Of a DNA stretch of 64,000 nucleotides, positions 34,799 through 43,637 are shown piece by piece. The notes under the pieces are model-generated. The model had not been told where the DNA came from, made no database searches, and saw nothing but the letters and a program-made list of their open reading frames with translations. The DNA comes from Bradyrhizobium sp. CB1650. Lineage in GTDB: Bacteria > Pseudomonadota > Alphaproteobacteria > Rhizobiales > Xanthobacteraceae. The stretch lies in the NCBI RefSeq assembly GCF_029761915.1, contig NZ_CP121695.1, forward strand, positions 4,245,501 through 4,309,500, written 5' to 3'. The translations under genes were made by a program, and so were the position numbers. Position 1 is the first letter of the stretch; every line of letters begins with the position of its first letter.

Positions 34799-35854
34799 AT
34801 GCCGCTGCAGACCGCAAATTGGGAGCCGAACAAGAACATGCCCGTAGGGAAAGGGGCGACGGTTCAGCAGTTCTTTACGACGATAGGCAAGAACCGGTTC
34901 GAGATAAGCGTTGCTCCATGGGGCGAGGGGCAACTGACGATGAACGGACGGGAGATCGCAAGGACCGCCGAAGCGAAGGACCGCCGCCAGGCGTTCGCGA
35001 CCTTGAAGCAGGCTGCTGAAAGGTATGCTCGTGGCGAACCCCTCGAAATGGCCAAGAACGGTAAGGCTCGGCTCGTTCCGGCGGTGAAAGCCAAGCTGCT
35101 CGAGGGAAAAAAGGGCCTCGTGGTGGGTATCGCCAATGATCAATCGATAGCATGGGGCTGTGCCGCGGCTTTCCGCGCGTTCGGTGCCGATCTCGCCGTC
35201 ACCTATCTTAACGGCAAGGCCAAGAAGCACGTCGATCCACTGGCCCGCGCGCTCGAATCCACTATTGTAATGCCGCTTGACGTTCGCGTTCCCGGCCAGA
35301 TGGAAGCCGTGTTCGACCGGATCGCCAAGGACTGGGGCAAGCTCGATTTCGTTGTGCATTCCATCGCTTTCGCGCCGCAAGAAGCGCTACATGGACGAGT
35401 CGTTGACGTTCCGCTGGATGGCTTTCTGACGACCATGCAGGTCTCATGCTGGACGTTTCTGCGGATGGCTCATCTGGCCGAACCATTGATGAAGAAGGGC
35501 GGGACACTCTTTACCATGACATATTATGGCAGCCGGACGGTCGTGAAAAACTACAACATTATGGGAGTCGCCAAGGCCGCGCTTGAAGGTGCCGTGAGGT
35601 ATGCGTCAGCAGAGCTGGGGCCGAAGGGCATTCGCGTGCATGCCATCTCTCCGGGACCCTTGGCGACGCGGGCTGCTTCCGGCATTCCTGAATTCGATAA
35701 GTTGCTCGAGAAGGCGAAGGCCAAGGCACCGGCAAGAAGTCTCGTGAGCATCGAGGACGTCGGTGCGGCAACAGCCTTCCTGGCGCATGACGTGGCGCGG
35801 CTGATCACTGGCGATACCATCTACATCGATGGTGGGTATCACGTCGTCGATTAG
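34799..35854 (+). CDS. FabI-like enoyl-ACP reductase with an N-terminal extension
   Basis: The product is 351 residues from the ATG at 34799, about 90 longer than usual FabI. Residues ~1-95 form an unrecognised domain (FFTTIGKNRFEISVAPWGEG, LTMNGREIARTAEAKD). The SDR/FabI part starts at ~100: GKKGLVVGIANDQSIAWGCA, HSIAFAPQEALHGRVVDVPL, then active-site Tyr242/243 and Tyr252-x6-Lys259 in NYNIMGVAKAALEGAVRYAS. LITGDTIYIDGGYHVVD ends it. FabI reduces enoyl-ACP with NAD(P)H in fatty acid synthesis. It is the last of five co-directional genes, which suggests a specific role under low oxygen. Gene spacing to focA is 28 bases. Confidence 0.85.
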   Translation: MPLQTANWEPNKNMPVGKGATVQQFFTTIGKNRFEISVAPWGEGQLTMNGREIARTAEAKDRRQAFATLKQAAERYARGEPLEMAKNGKARLVPAVKAKLLEGKKGLVVGIANDQSIAWGCAAAFRAFGADLAVTYLNGKAKKHVDPLARALESTIVMPLDVRVPGQMEAVFDRIAKDWGKLDFVVHSIAFAPQEALHGRVVDVPLDGFLTTMQVSCWTFLRMAHLAEPLMKKGGTLFTMTYYGSRTVVKNYNIMGVAKAALEGAVRYASAELGPKGIRVHAISPGPLATRAASGIPEFDKLLEKAKAKAPARSLVSIEDVGAATAFLAHDVARLITGDTIYIDGGYHVVD

Positions 35855-36138
35855 GTCGTGCGACCAAGACTCGCGGAATTCCGTGCAGATGCAAGATGCG
35901 CGGATGCCTCCTCGGCAGTTTCGAAGATGTGCGGCGCGACCGAACGCTGTTTGAGTGCTCGCCAAGCTTGGCACGCAGGAAGCTGCTGGTCGTATAACGA
36001 GTGACGCCCGAATAGAAGCGGTCGATAACCGCCGTCGATCGCCTGATCGACCGCAGGGGAGGGATCGATTGGCTCGCCGTTCGACCACATGCACTCGTTC
36101 CAGCTCTCACACAGGAGGCGATCGGCCTGCTTGATCAA
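35851..36138 (-). CDS. Doubtful hypothetical ORF
   Basis: A 95-residue frame with a TTG start (LIKQADRLLCESWNECMWSN, AVDQAIDGGYRPLLFGRHSL, ACQAWRALKQRSVAPHI) is convergent with the FabI-like gene, overlapping its stop. It is mostly helical. The frame continues upstream without a good start codon, so the true gene may be degraded. No family is recognised. Confidence 0.3.
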   Translation of the reverse strand: MIKQADRLLCESWNECMWSNGEPIDPSPAVDQAIDGGYRPLLFGRHSLYDQQLPACQAWRALKQRSVAPHIFETAEEASAHLASARNSASLGRTT

Positions 36139-36292
36139 TGCCTCGCCATCGGCCGTACCGCCGCGGACCGCGCTGCCAGAATGGTGGTCATCGCGCGTGC
36201 TTTGCCGAGCTCCTTACCCAAAATCTTTCGGTCGCCACCGGAAAGCGGCGTCGGGTGATGCTTCGGAGCCATCCGGGACGCGGCTTATCAAT

Positions 36293-36697
36293 TCAGACAG
36301 CCTCGAAGGCCGGCCAGCAGCCGTCCTCCTCATAGCGGCCAGTCCGGCTTTGGCAGGTGTTGTTCAGCAGCCGTTGCCCGACTTCCTTCCAGACGGCCTG
36401 CTGCCCGTAGAGGCGAACGGCGTCGGCCTTTTGGATTTCAACGATGCGCTCGCACCTGCGGCAGGAAACGCGCAAGACATGCTGCGGGAGTTCGCAAAGG
36501 CGCTGGCCGGAGCTCGAAGGTCCGGCATCCGCTGGATGGACACGGGCGTCGTCTAGGAGGGCGCGCCAATATTCATCCGGCATCTCATCCGTCGGGCCCG
36601 GCGAACGCTCACTTGCGGACCCTCTACCCATTGATGCGGCTAGCTTTTCCATCTGTTTTGGGGTGGGCATTCGCCAACTCGCAGGTCGATCGCTCAT
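36293..36697 (-). CDS. Hypothetical zinc-ribbon-like protein, divergent from ku
   Basis: The product is 134 residues from the ATG at 36697. The C-terminal part has LRVSCRRCERIVEIQKADAV, then GQQAVWKEVGQRLLNNTCQS and YEEDGCWPAFEAV. The cysteines (C-x2-C, C, C) and the DGCWP end resemble small zinc-ribbon proteins widespread in Bradyrhizobium. The N-terminal half is polar and low complexity. No ribosome-binding site is obvious. Function unknown. Confidence 0.6.
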   Translation of the reverse strand: MSDRPASWRMPTPKQMEKLAASMGRGSASERSPGPTDEMPDEYWRALLDDARVHPADAGPSSSGQRLCELPQHVLRVSCRRCERIVEIQKADAVRLYGQQAVWKEVGQRLLNNTCQSRTGRYEEDGCWPAFEAV

Positions 36698-36837
36698 GGC
36701 GGAATTAGAACATAAAGAGAACAAAAGTCGAGTCCGAGCAAAGGCGGCCGATCGATTTATTTGGCCTCGAGCCTGTCGGAACCTGCCGCTCTCCCTCGTC
36801 TTGAATCCAGGCCGCCCGAAACTGGAGTTCTGCGTAC

Positions 36838-37773
36838 ATGGCCCCCCGCGCCAACTGGAAAGGCTTCCTGCGTCTGTCGCTCGTGACTTGTCCCGTGGCG
36901 CTGTACCCGGCGACTTCCGAGTCCGAGAAGATCTCATTCAATCAGGTCAACCGGCAGACCGGACACCGCATCAAGTACCTCAAGGTCGACGCGGACACGG
37001 GCGATGAGGTGCCCAACGAGGACATTGTGAAGGGCTATGAGCTTGAGAAGGGCCAGTTCATCGAGGTGACGAAGGAAGAGCTGGAAGAGCTGGCGCTGGA
37101 ATCCACCCGCACGATCGAGATCGACGAGTTTGTCGATAGGACCGGCATCGATCCGCGCTATCTGATCCGGCCTTATTATCTGCGTCCCGACGGCAAAGTC
37201 GGCCACGACGCCTTCGCGGTGATCCGCGAGACCATCCGTGAGATGAACAAGGTCGCGATCGGACGCGTGGTATTGACCAATCGCGAACACATCATCGCGC
37301 TTGAGCCCATGGACAAGGGGCTGGTGGGAACGCTGCTGCGTTATCCCTATGAGGTCCGCAGCGAGCAGGAGTACTTCGACGAGATCCAGGACGTCAAAGT
37401 CACCAAAGACATGCTGGATCTCGCCAAGCACATCGTGAAGCAGAAGGCAGGCAATTTCGATCCTGAAAAGTTCGAGGACCACTACGAGAGCGCACTGGTC
37501 GAACTGATCAACCAGAAGCGTGCCGGCAAGGTGATCCGCCCGAAGGCGCGGCCAAAGGGTGAGAATGTCGTTGATTTGATGGAGGCGCTGCGGCGCAGCG
37601 TCGGGAGGGAAGCATCGACTGAAGCCGCAACCGCTCCGAGGAAGTTGGCAAAGAAGCCGCGTAAAGCCATGGCCGGACAAAAGGAAATGCTAATGTCCAT
37701 TGCGGGTAAGAAGCAGGCCAAAGAGACAACAGCGAAGCGGACGTCGGCGAAGTCGCAACGCCGGTCTGCCTAG
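36838..37773 (+). CDS. ku: Ku protein for non-homologous end joining
   Basis: The product has 311 residues, typical for bacterial Ku. It begins MAPRANWKGFLRLSLVTCPV, with ISFNQVNRQTGHRIKYLKVD, DRTGIDPRYLIRPYYLRPDG and AFAVIRETIREMNKVAIGRV, ending in a Lys-rich tail after ~270. Ku binds DNA double-strand ends as a homodimer and recruits LigD. No intact ligD lies in the window; only a ligase scrap is found at ~1.45 kb. The gene stands alone and rhizobia usually have several ku copies. Confidence 0.95.
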   Translation: MAPRANWKGFLRLSLVTCPVALYPATSESEKISFNQVNRQTGHRIKYLKVDADTGDEVPNEDIVKGYELEKGQFIEVTKEELEELALESTRTIEIDEFVDRTGIDPRYLIRPYYLRPDGKVGHDAFAVIRETIREMNKVAIGRVVLTNREHIIALEPMDKGLVGTLLRYPYEVRSEQEYFDEIQDVKVTKDMLDLAKHIVKQKAGNFDPEKFEDHYESALVELINQKRAGKVIRPKARPKGENVVDLMEALRRSVGREASTEAATAPRKLAKKPRKAMAGQKEMLMSIAGKKQAKETTAKRTSAKSQRRSA

Positions 37774-38088
37774 ATTGATGTCCACTCAGGTAGGCACGTC
37801 GGTGTCGCGCGCTTCCCGAGCGCTCACGCCGATTGAGTCCGAGTACCCTCAGGCGCAAAACGCAATCGAGAAGGCCACGGCGCTGGCGAAGGCTGAGATG
37901 GACAGTGGACAACTCGGAGTGACGGCCAACGCCGCCCATGCGTCCGGCGGGTGTACGTCCGCTTCCCGTCCCGAGCGGAAGTGGCTCGGCTGGGGCGTGA
38001 TCGGCGGCTTTTGACCGGAGCCGACCTCCGGGACTTGAAAACTTCCGCTTTGCGCCGAGAGGCGCCGCACGAGAGCGCGGGATCGGAG
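37774..38088. other. Intergenic region between ku and the aldehyde oxidase genes
   Basis: No gene with family or ribosome-binding evidence is seen. A forward frame from 37787 (MSTQVGTSVSRASRALTPIE) is open for about 75 codons but lacks support. Confidence 0.4.
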
Positions 38089-40200
38089 CTACGCGGTCAG
38101 CGCATCTTCAATCCGGATCGGCAGAGTACGCACGCGCTTGCCTGTGGCGTGAAAGACGGCATTGGCGATGGCCGGCGCCATGCCGACGAGGGCGATCTCG
38201 CCCAGTCCTTTGACGCCAAGAGCATTGACGTGTGAATCCACCTCCTCGACGAAATGCGCCTCGAGTTGGGGTACGTCGAGATTCACGGGCATGAGATAAT
38301 CGGCCATATGAGCGTTGACCGGGCGACCGTCGCGAGTATCGAGGACCGTGCGCTCCATCAGCGCCATTCCGATGCCGCCGATCATGCCACCCGTGCATTG
38401 GCTGCGAGCAAGTCGTGGATTGATGACGCGGCCGATGCCATAGGCGCCTACCGCGCGGCGCACGCGGATTGTGCCGACGTCCGGATCGACAGCTATCTCA
38501 ACGAACACCGCTCCGAAGGAGTGCATGGAAAACCGGGCAGCAGCCTGAGGATCGCGCTCAGAAGAGGCTGTAGCCTCGATCGGTCGATCGTTGCGCCCTT
38601 TTGCAGCCTCCTCTTGCACGGCAATACAGGCGGCGCGGATCGCCGAGCCGACCGAGGCCATGGTCCATGAACCGCCATGGGATGGCGCAGGCGGATAGTC
38701 CGAACGACCAAGGCTGAAGCGCACCCGTTCAATAGGCAGCCCCAGTGTCTCGGCAGCAACCTGCGTCATCGACGTATAGGTGCCGGGGCCCATGTCGCTG
38801 GCCGCTACCTCAACCTCGGCATTGCCATCCGGCAGCAGCCGCGCCCGGGCACTGGCCGGCGCGTGAAATGCCGGATAGCTCGCCGATGCGACGCCCATCC
38901 CGATCAGCAGCCTGCCATCGCGCATCGAGCGCGGTTCTGGTACTCGCCGCGACCAGCCGAACCGCTCGGCGCCGAGATCATAGCACTTCATCAGCGATCG
39001 GCTGGAGAAGGGCTTGTTTTCCCCTTCGTCGATTTCGGGCTCGTTGCGGTGCCGAAGATCGATGGGATCCAAACCAAGCTTGTAGGACAGCTCATCCATT
39101 GCGCATTCGAGCGCAAATACGCCGCTGGCCTCGCCCGGACCGCGCATGTGATTCGGCGTGCCGATATCGAGTGGCAGCAAGCGGTAGCGGGTCCGCACGT
39201 TGAGTGAGGAGTACAGGTAGGTCGTGACCGAGGTAAGAGCCTCCATGAATTCCTCATAGCGGCTCGTCTCGCCGGTGCCCTCATGAATCACGCTGGTAAG
39301 TTTGCCGTCGGCCGTGGCACCGAGCGCGACCCTCTGCAACGTACGCGGCCGATGGCCCGTCGTGAAGAACATCTGCCTGCGAGTGAGCACAAGCTTGACG
39401 GGTCGTCCCACCTGTCGCGCCGCCATGGCAGCGAGCGTCACGTGTGGCCATGTCCTCAGTGAGGTGCCAAAGGCGCCGCCGATGAAGGGGCAGATCACCT
39501 CTACGTTTTCGGGCGGTAGGCCGAAGATCGCCGCGATCTCGGCCTGCTCGTTGACGACGAACTGGCTCTTGCTCCATAGCGTCAGCCGATCGCCGCTCCA
39601 AGCCGCGATCGTTGCGTGCGGTTCCATGGGATTATGGTTCTCGCGCGCGATGCCGTAGGTCCCGTCCACCTTCACCGGTGCATCGGCGAGAGCGCTGTCG
39701 GCGCTGCCGCGCGCGGTGTCGGCCGGCAGGCGAGCATCCGGCTGCCTCCCGGCTTCGGGAACGACGGACCGGGCCTCCGGATCGGCGGGATCAACGATGG
39801 GCCGTTCAGTTGCGTACGACACGCGCAGCGCCGCAGCCGCGCGCTCCGCTTCCTCGATCGTTGCGGCCACGATGAGCGCCACCGGCTGGCCATGGAAGCG
39901 CACGCGATCGTCCTGCAGCACATGCAGCCGCTCGCCCGTTGCTGGATCGATGTAGCTCTTGTGCGGACCATACGGCAGCCGCGGCGCGTTCCGGTGTGTG
40001 ATGACCGCAATGACACCTGGCATCTTCTCGACTTGCGCACTGTCAATGCCGGTCACCCGGCCGAGCCCCACGGTGGCATTGACGATCACTGCATAGGCCT
40101 GGCGGGGCTGGTTGAAATCGGCCGCATACCGCGCGGCGCCCGTGACCTTGGCGCGACCGTCCACCCGCGGCAACGGCTGTCCGATGAAGTTCATCGTCAT
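38089..40200 (-). CDS. Xanthine-dehydrogenase-family molybdopterin subunit (PaoC-like)
   Basis: The product has 703 residues. Typical molybdenum-hydroxylase segments are IGQPLPRVDGRAKVTGAARY, VICPFIGGAFGTSLRTWPHV, NHMRGPGEASGVFALECAMD and the catalytic Glu in LGVKGLGEIALVGMAPAIAN. It would carry the Mo-cytosine-dinucleotide cofactor and oxidise aldehydes in the periplasm. It overlaps the FAD subunit gene by four bases (ATGA) and is the last of three genes. The cofactor chaperone PaoD is not present. Confidence 0.9.
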   Translation of the reverse strand: MTMNFIGQPLPRVDGRAKVTGAARYAADFNQPRQAYAVIVNATVGLGRVTGIDSAQVEKMPGVIAVITHRNAPRLPYGPHKSYIDPATGERLHVLQDDRVRFHGQPVALIVAATIEEAERAAAALRVSYATERPIVDPADPEARSVVPEAGRQPDARLPADTARGSADSALADAPVKVDGTYGIARENHNPMEPHATIAAWSGDRLTLWSKSQFVVNEQAEIAAIFGLPPENVEVICPFIGGAFGTSLRTWPHVTLAAMAARQVGRPVKLVLTRRQMFFTTGHRPRTLQRVALGATADGKLTSVIHEGTGETSRYEEFMEALTSVTTYLYSSLNVRTRYRLLPLDIGTPNHMRGPGEASGVFALECAMDELSYKLGLDPIDLRHRNEPEIDEGENKPFSSRSLMKCYDLGAERFGWSRRVPEPRSMRDGRLLIGMGVASASYPAFHAPASARARLLPDGNAEVEVAASDMGPGTYTSMTQVAAETLGLPIERVRFSLGRSDYPPAPSHGGSWTMASVGSAIRAACIAVQEEAAKGRNDRPIEATASSERDPQAAARFSMHSFGAVFVEIAVDPDVGTIRVRRAVGAYGIGRVINPRLARSQCTGGMIGGIGMALMERTVLDTRDGRPVNAHMADYLMPVNLDVPQLEAHFVEEVDSHVNALGVKGLGEIALVGMAPAIANAVFHATGKRVRTLPIRIEDALTA

Positions 40201-41174
40201 GCGATTCCTCCCGTCATTTCGAAGGCGCGGACGATCGTCCGCGGCAGGAGTTCGAGCTTGTAGTGATTGCCCGACAGCGGGCGGGCTCCTTCCAAGGACA
40301 AGCGGGCGGCCGCCTGGAAAACTTGGCGACCCGGTGCCTTGCCAATCAGAGCCGCTTCCACCGCGCGCAGGCGCCAGGGCCGAGTGCCGACACCGCCAAC
40401 CGCGAGCCGCGCCTCGCGGATCACGCCGTCCGCAACGTCGAGCGCTGCGGCCGCAGACACCAACGCGAATTCGTAAGATGCGCGGTCGCGGACCTTGAGA
40501 TAGCGCGCCCGGCGGCTATTCGGACCGCCGGGGACCCTCACCTCGATGATGAGTTCGCCCGGCAGCAGCGCGTGTTCGAGATGCGGGGTATCGCCCGGCA
40601 AGCGAAAGAGTTCCTCTACCCGAAAAGTGCGCTCTCCCTCCGGACCTTTGACCCGCATCGTGGCGTCGAGAGCGACCAGCGCGACCGCAACATCCGAAGG
40701 ATGCGTTGCCACGCAATGGTCGCTCGTGCCGAGAATGGCGTGCCCGACATTGAGGCCGTCGATCGCGGCACAACCGGAGCCAGAGTTACGCTTGTTACAG
40801 GAGGCATCAAGCATCCGGAAATAGGGACAGCGGACGCGCTGGAGCAGGTTGCCGCCGATCGAGGCCATGTTGCGCAATTGGGGCGAGGCGCCCTCGATCA
40901 GGCTCTCGGCGATCAGTGGCTGCAGGCGTTGGACATCGGGATGGGCGGCCACGTCGGCCATCCGCGCGAGCGCGCCGATGACGAGGTCGGAGCGGTCGAT
41001 GCAGATCTCCGAAAGCGGAAGCGCGTTGATGTCGACAAGGTGCTCCGGTTGCTCCACCTCCTCGCGCATGAGATCGATCAAGGTTGTGCCGCCGGCGATA
41101 ACACGCCGGCCAGAGGACGCGGCGGCGATGGCAGCCTCGACAGAGGTCACCTTCTCGATCGTGAACGGAAGCAT
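40197..41174 (-). CDS. FAD-binding subunit with [4Fe-4S] insert (PaoB-like)
   Basis: The product has 325 residues. The FAD domain has RRVIAGGTTLIDLMREEVEQ and SPQLRNMASIGGNLLQRVRC. The segment RCPYFRMLDASCNKRNSGSG with a following Cys matches the extra [4Fe-4S] cluster insert found in PaoB-type aldehyde oxidases and not in simple CoxM proteins. The CO dehydrogenase flavoprotein C-terminal domain follows (LKVRDRASYEFALVSAAAAL). It passes electrons from the iron-sulfur clusters to an acceptor. Confidence 0.9.
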   Translation of the reverse strand: MLPFTIEKVTSVEAAIAAASSGRRVIAGGTTLIDLMREEVEQPEHLVDINALPLSEICIDRSDLVIGALARMADVAAHPDVQRLQPLIAESLIEGASPQLRNMASIGGNLLQRVRCPYFRMLDASCNKRNSGSGCAAIDGLNVGHAILGTSDHCVATHPSDVAVALVALDATMRVKGPEGERTFRVEELFRLPGDTPHLEHALLPGELIIEVRVPGGPNSRRARYLKVRDRASYEFALVSAAAALDVADGVIREARLAVGGVGTRPWRLRAVEAALIGKAPGRQVFQAAARLSLEGARPLSGNHYKLELLPRTIVRAFEMTGGIA

Positions 41175-41176
41175 GG

Positions 41177-41818
41177 TCAGGTCCTCTTGGCAGCGTCAGC
41201 GATGGCGGCGACGATCCCCGGATAAGCCCCGCAGCGACAGATATTGCCGCTCATCCAAAACCGAATGTCGTCCGGCGAGCTCGCATGGCCTTCCGCTATG
41301 CAGCCGACAGCCGACATGATCTGCCCCGGGGTACAGAAGCCGCACTGCAAGCCGTCGTGCTCGATGAATGCGCTCTGGAGCGGATGAAGCTCGCCATTCT
41401 TTTCAAGGCCCTCGATTGTCTCGATCTCAGCCCCGTCATGCATCGCAGCCAGCGTCAGACACGAGACAATCCGCCTACCGTTGAGAAGGATGGTGCAAGC
41501 GCCGCATGCCCCTTGGTTGCAGCCCTTCTTGGTACCCGTGAGATTGAGCGTTTCTCGCAGCACATCCAGCAGCGAACGGCGGGGATCCACTTCGATGGAG
41601 ACCTCCCTGCCGTTGACGATGAGCCGGACAGCGGCAGTCGAGGTCGATTCGGTTGCGGTCGGCGTAGCAGAGATGGCCGCGCGTCCCATAGAGGCTGGCG
41701 TCGTTACAGCCAGTGCGGCAGCACCGCTCAAAACGAGCACATCGCGGCGAACGAGACCGGGAGCACCGGGCGGGTCAATAGCGGTCTCGCTCGCTTGCAT
41801 TTCAGCAAAATCGCACAT
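41177..41818 (-). CDS. [2Fe-2S] subunit of aldehyde oxidase (PaoA-like), Tat-exported
   Basis: The product has 213 residues. A Tat-type signal is present with Arg24-Arg25 (LVRRDVLVLSGAAALAV). The plant-type [2Fe-2S] cluster uses C100, C105, C108 (GCNQGACGACTI) and a later Cys in IVSCLTLAAM. The second cluster uses QCGFCTPGQ and NICRCGAYPG. The signal peptide on only this subunit suggests that the complex is exported folded. It is the first gene of the operon. Confidence 0.9.
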   Translation of the reverse strand: MCDFAEMQASETAIDPPGAPGLVRRDVLVLSGAAALAVTTPASMGRAAISATPTATESTSTAAVRLIVNGREVSIEVDPRRSLLDVLRETLNLTGTKKGCNQGACGACTILLNGRRIVSCLTLAAMHDGAEIETIEGLEKNGELHPLQSAFIEHDGLQCGFCTPGQIMSAVGCIAEGHASSPDDIRFWMSGNICRCGAYPGIVAAIADAAKRT

Positions 41819-41988
41819 TGCTTCTCCTTATGGCGCACGGCGGTCAAGCCCCGCGCGCAGTTCTGCTCGAGCGTCTTCAAACCTGCTCTTTTGATTTCAG
41901 GCCACGATACTGGAGGAAGCGAACTGCACAACTGACCCAGTGTTATAGGTTGATGCGCAGAACTTATGGTGTGCGGCCGCCAGAGCGA

Positions 41989-42864
41989 CTAGCGAGCGGC
42001 CATCAAAGCATCAATAAAGTCGCGCACGAGCAGCGATTTCGGCCGATCGGAAGGAAGAAGAAGCAAGACCCGGACCTCTACGCCTGGTCGAAATTGCTTC
42101 ACTGCAATCTTTGAGCGATCGAATCCGGCAATGGCATGGGGACTCGCAAGTGTCACTCCGACGCCTGCCGCAACCAAGGCCAGAGCTGTGGGAGCGAGAG
42201 CGGTTTCGACAACAAGTCTTGGGACCGCGCCGGCAGTTGTCAGGACTGCGTCGATCCTTTGCCTGAAACGATCCTCCGGTAGGTATGCAATGAAGGGTAC
42301 GTCATGCAAATCCATTGGCACGATGACTTTCTTGGAGGCGAGCTCATGTCCGATCGGAAGAACGCAAAGCGCGTCGCGCGCCAAGAAGCTCTCATGGATA
42401 ACGCCGGTCGTATCGATCAGGTCCGCTGCTAGGCCCAGGTCGAATTGGCCGGAAGCGACCAGGTCCCGTACGTCGCGCGACGGCAGGACGAGCAACGTAA
42501 CCCGGGCGTTCGGATGTTTCCTTCGGAATATTGCTACAGCCTTCGGCACGATTGAGTGACTGGCCGCAAAAAGGGACGCGACGCGAATCTCCCCAGATCC
42601 GTGATCGCGAATTCGAGCAGCGGCGGCACGGATCGCATCAACGCCGAGGAAAGCTGCTTTGACTTCGTCATACAGCATGCGCGCCTCAGGTGTAGCAACT
42701 AAGCGGTTGCGGACCCTGGCGAAGAGGGGAAAACCAACCGATCGCTCGAGCTCAACGATGCTCCGGCTTACCGCAGGCTGTGTTATGCTAAGAACCTCCG
42801 CCGCTCTCGACGCAGTACCGCACTTCATTACCGCATCGAACGTCTCGATCTGTCGCAGATTCAT
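41989..42864 (-). CDS. LysR-family transcriptional regulator
   Basis: The product has 291 residues. The winged helix-turn-helix is at residues ~1-60 (FDAVMKCGTASRAAEVLSIT, QPAVSRSIVELERSVGFPLF). The effector domain starts with GSGEIRVASLFAASHSIVPK. It is upstream of the aldehyde oxidase operon in the same direction, with 170 bases between, so it may control it. The effector is unknown. Confidence 0.88.
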   Translation of the reverse strand: MNLRQIETFDAVMKCGTASRAAEVLSITQPAVSRSIVELERSVGFPLFARVRNRLVATPEARMLYDEVKAAFLGVDAIRAAAARIRDHGSGEIRVASLFAASHSIVPKAVAIFRRKHPNARVTLLVLPSRDVRDLVASGQFDLGLAADLIDTTGVIHESFLARDALCVLPIGHELASKKVIVPMDLHDVPFIAYLPEDRFRQRIDAVLTTAGAVPRLVVETALAPTALALVAAGVGVTLASPHAIAGFDRSKIAVKQFRPGVEVRVLLLLPSDRPKSLLVRDFIDALMAAR

Positions 42865-43637
42865 ATGGTCGAGTCCTTCTCACGTCCTGGCTTGCGTCTG
42901 GGCGTTCATGCCAGAAACCAGCGAACTCGGCCCCACGCGAAGGGGAGACATCTCTCGCCGCACTTCGCCGACGAACAAAGGAAGTATCGCCCCGCGGATA
43001 TATTGCGCGCCAATGCTGCGGCAGTCCACGGGGTCGGAGGCATGTGCTGCTTTATAGCGCATGAGTCCTGGGGTCTTTTCGGTCGCAATATAGTGGGCTG
43101 ACTCCACCATCCCGGCTACCAATGCGAGCCGATCGGCAAGGCGCCACGCATGGAGCTGGCCCTCCTCCTTGCATGATCGCGCCCAGCGGATGGAGGCCGC
43201 CAAACGCAGCGGCAACGCAAACCGCCGCCATATTCCAGGGGCGCTTGGGCCTGGCGTATCTCGCCTAGAGCCGTGCGATGCGCCGGGCTGTCCAACCAAC
43301 TAGCGAAAGAAAACTATCCCCAAAAACAAATCAATCCCGATCTGGTCTCCGCGTCCGCTTTCGTCAGTTGGATGCCGGTCCCAGCAAGACTGCTCGTGGC
43401 CCTTCAGCGACATCGCGGGGATGAGCCTACATCGCCGCTTTCGGGGGTTGAGCGGACATCGGTCGGCTGGTGATACAACACGGATGATCTCGAAAATTCC
43501 TGCAGTGCCAGCGATTTTTCAGATTTTACACTGGCCGTACACTCGGACGATTGCCGATTGATTATGCTCGGTAATTCCCGCTATTGACTTTCCAGCAAGG
43601 GGAGAACGCAAAATCCGGCTAGCAGTGTGCTGACCGG
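42865..43637. other. Intergenic region with no supported gene
   Basis: A reverse frame at 42880-43299 is open but shows no family. The right part (43400-43640) has short phrases such as GAGCGGACATCGGTCGGCTG that resemble dispersed Bradyrhizobium intergenic repeats. Nothing else is recognised. Confidence 0.4.
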
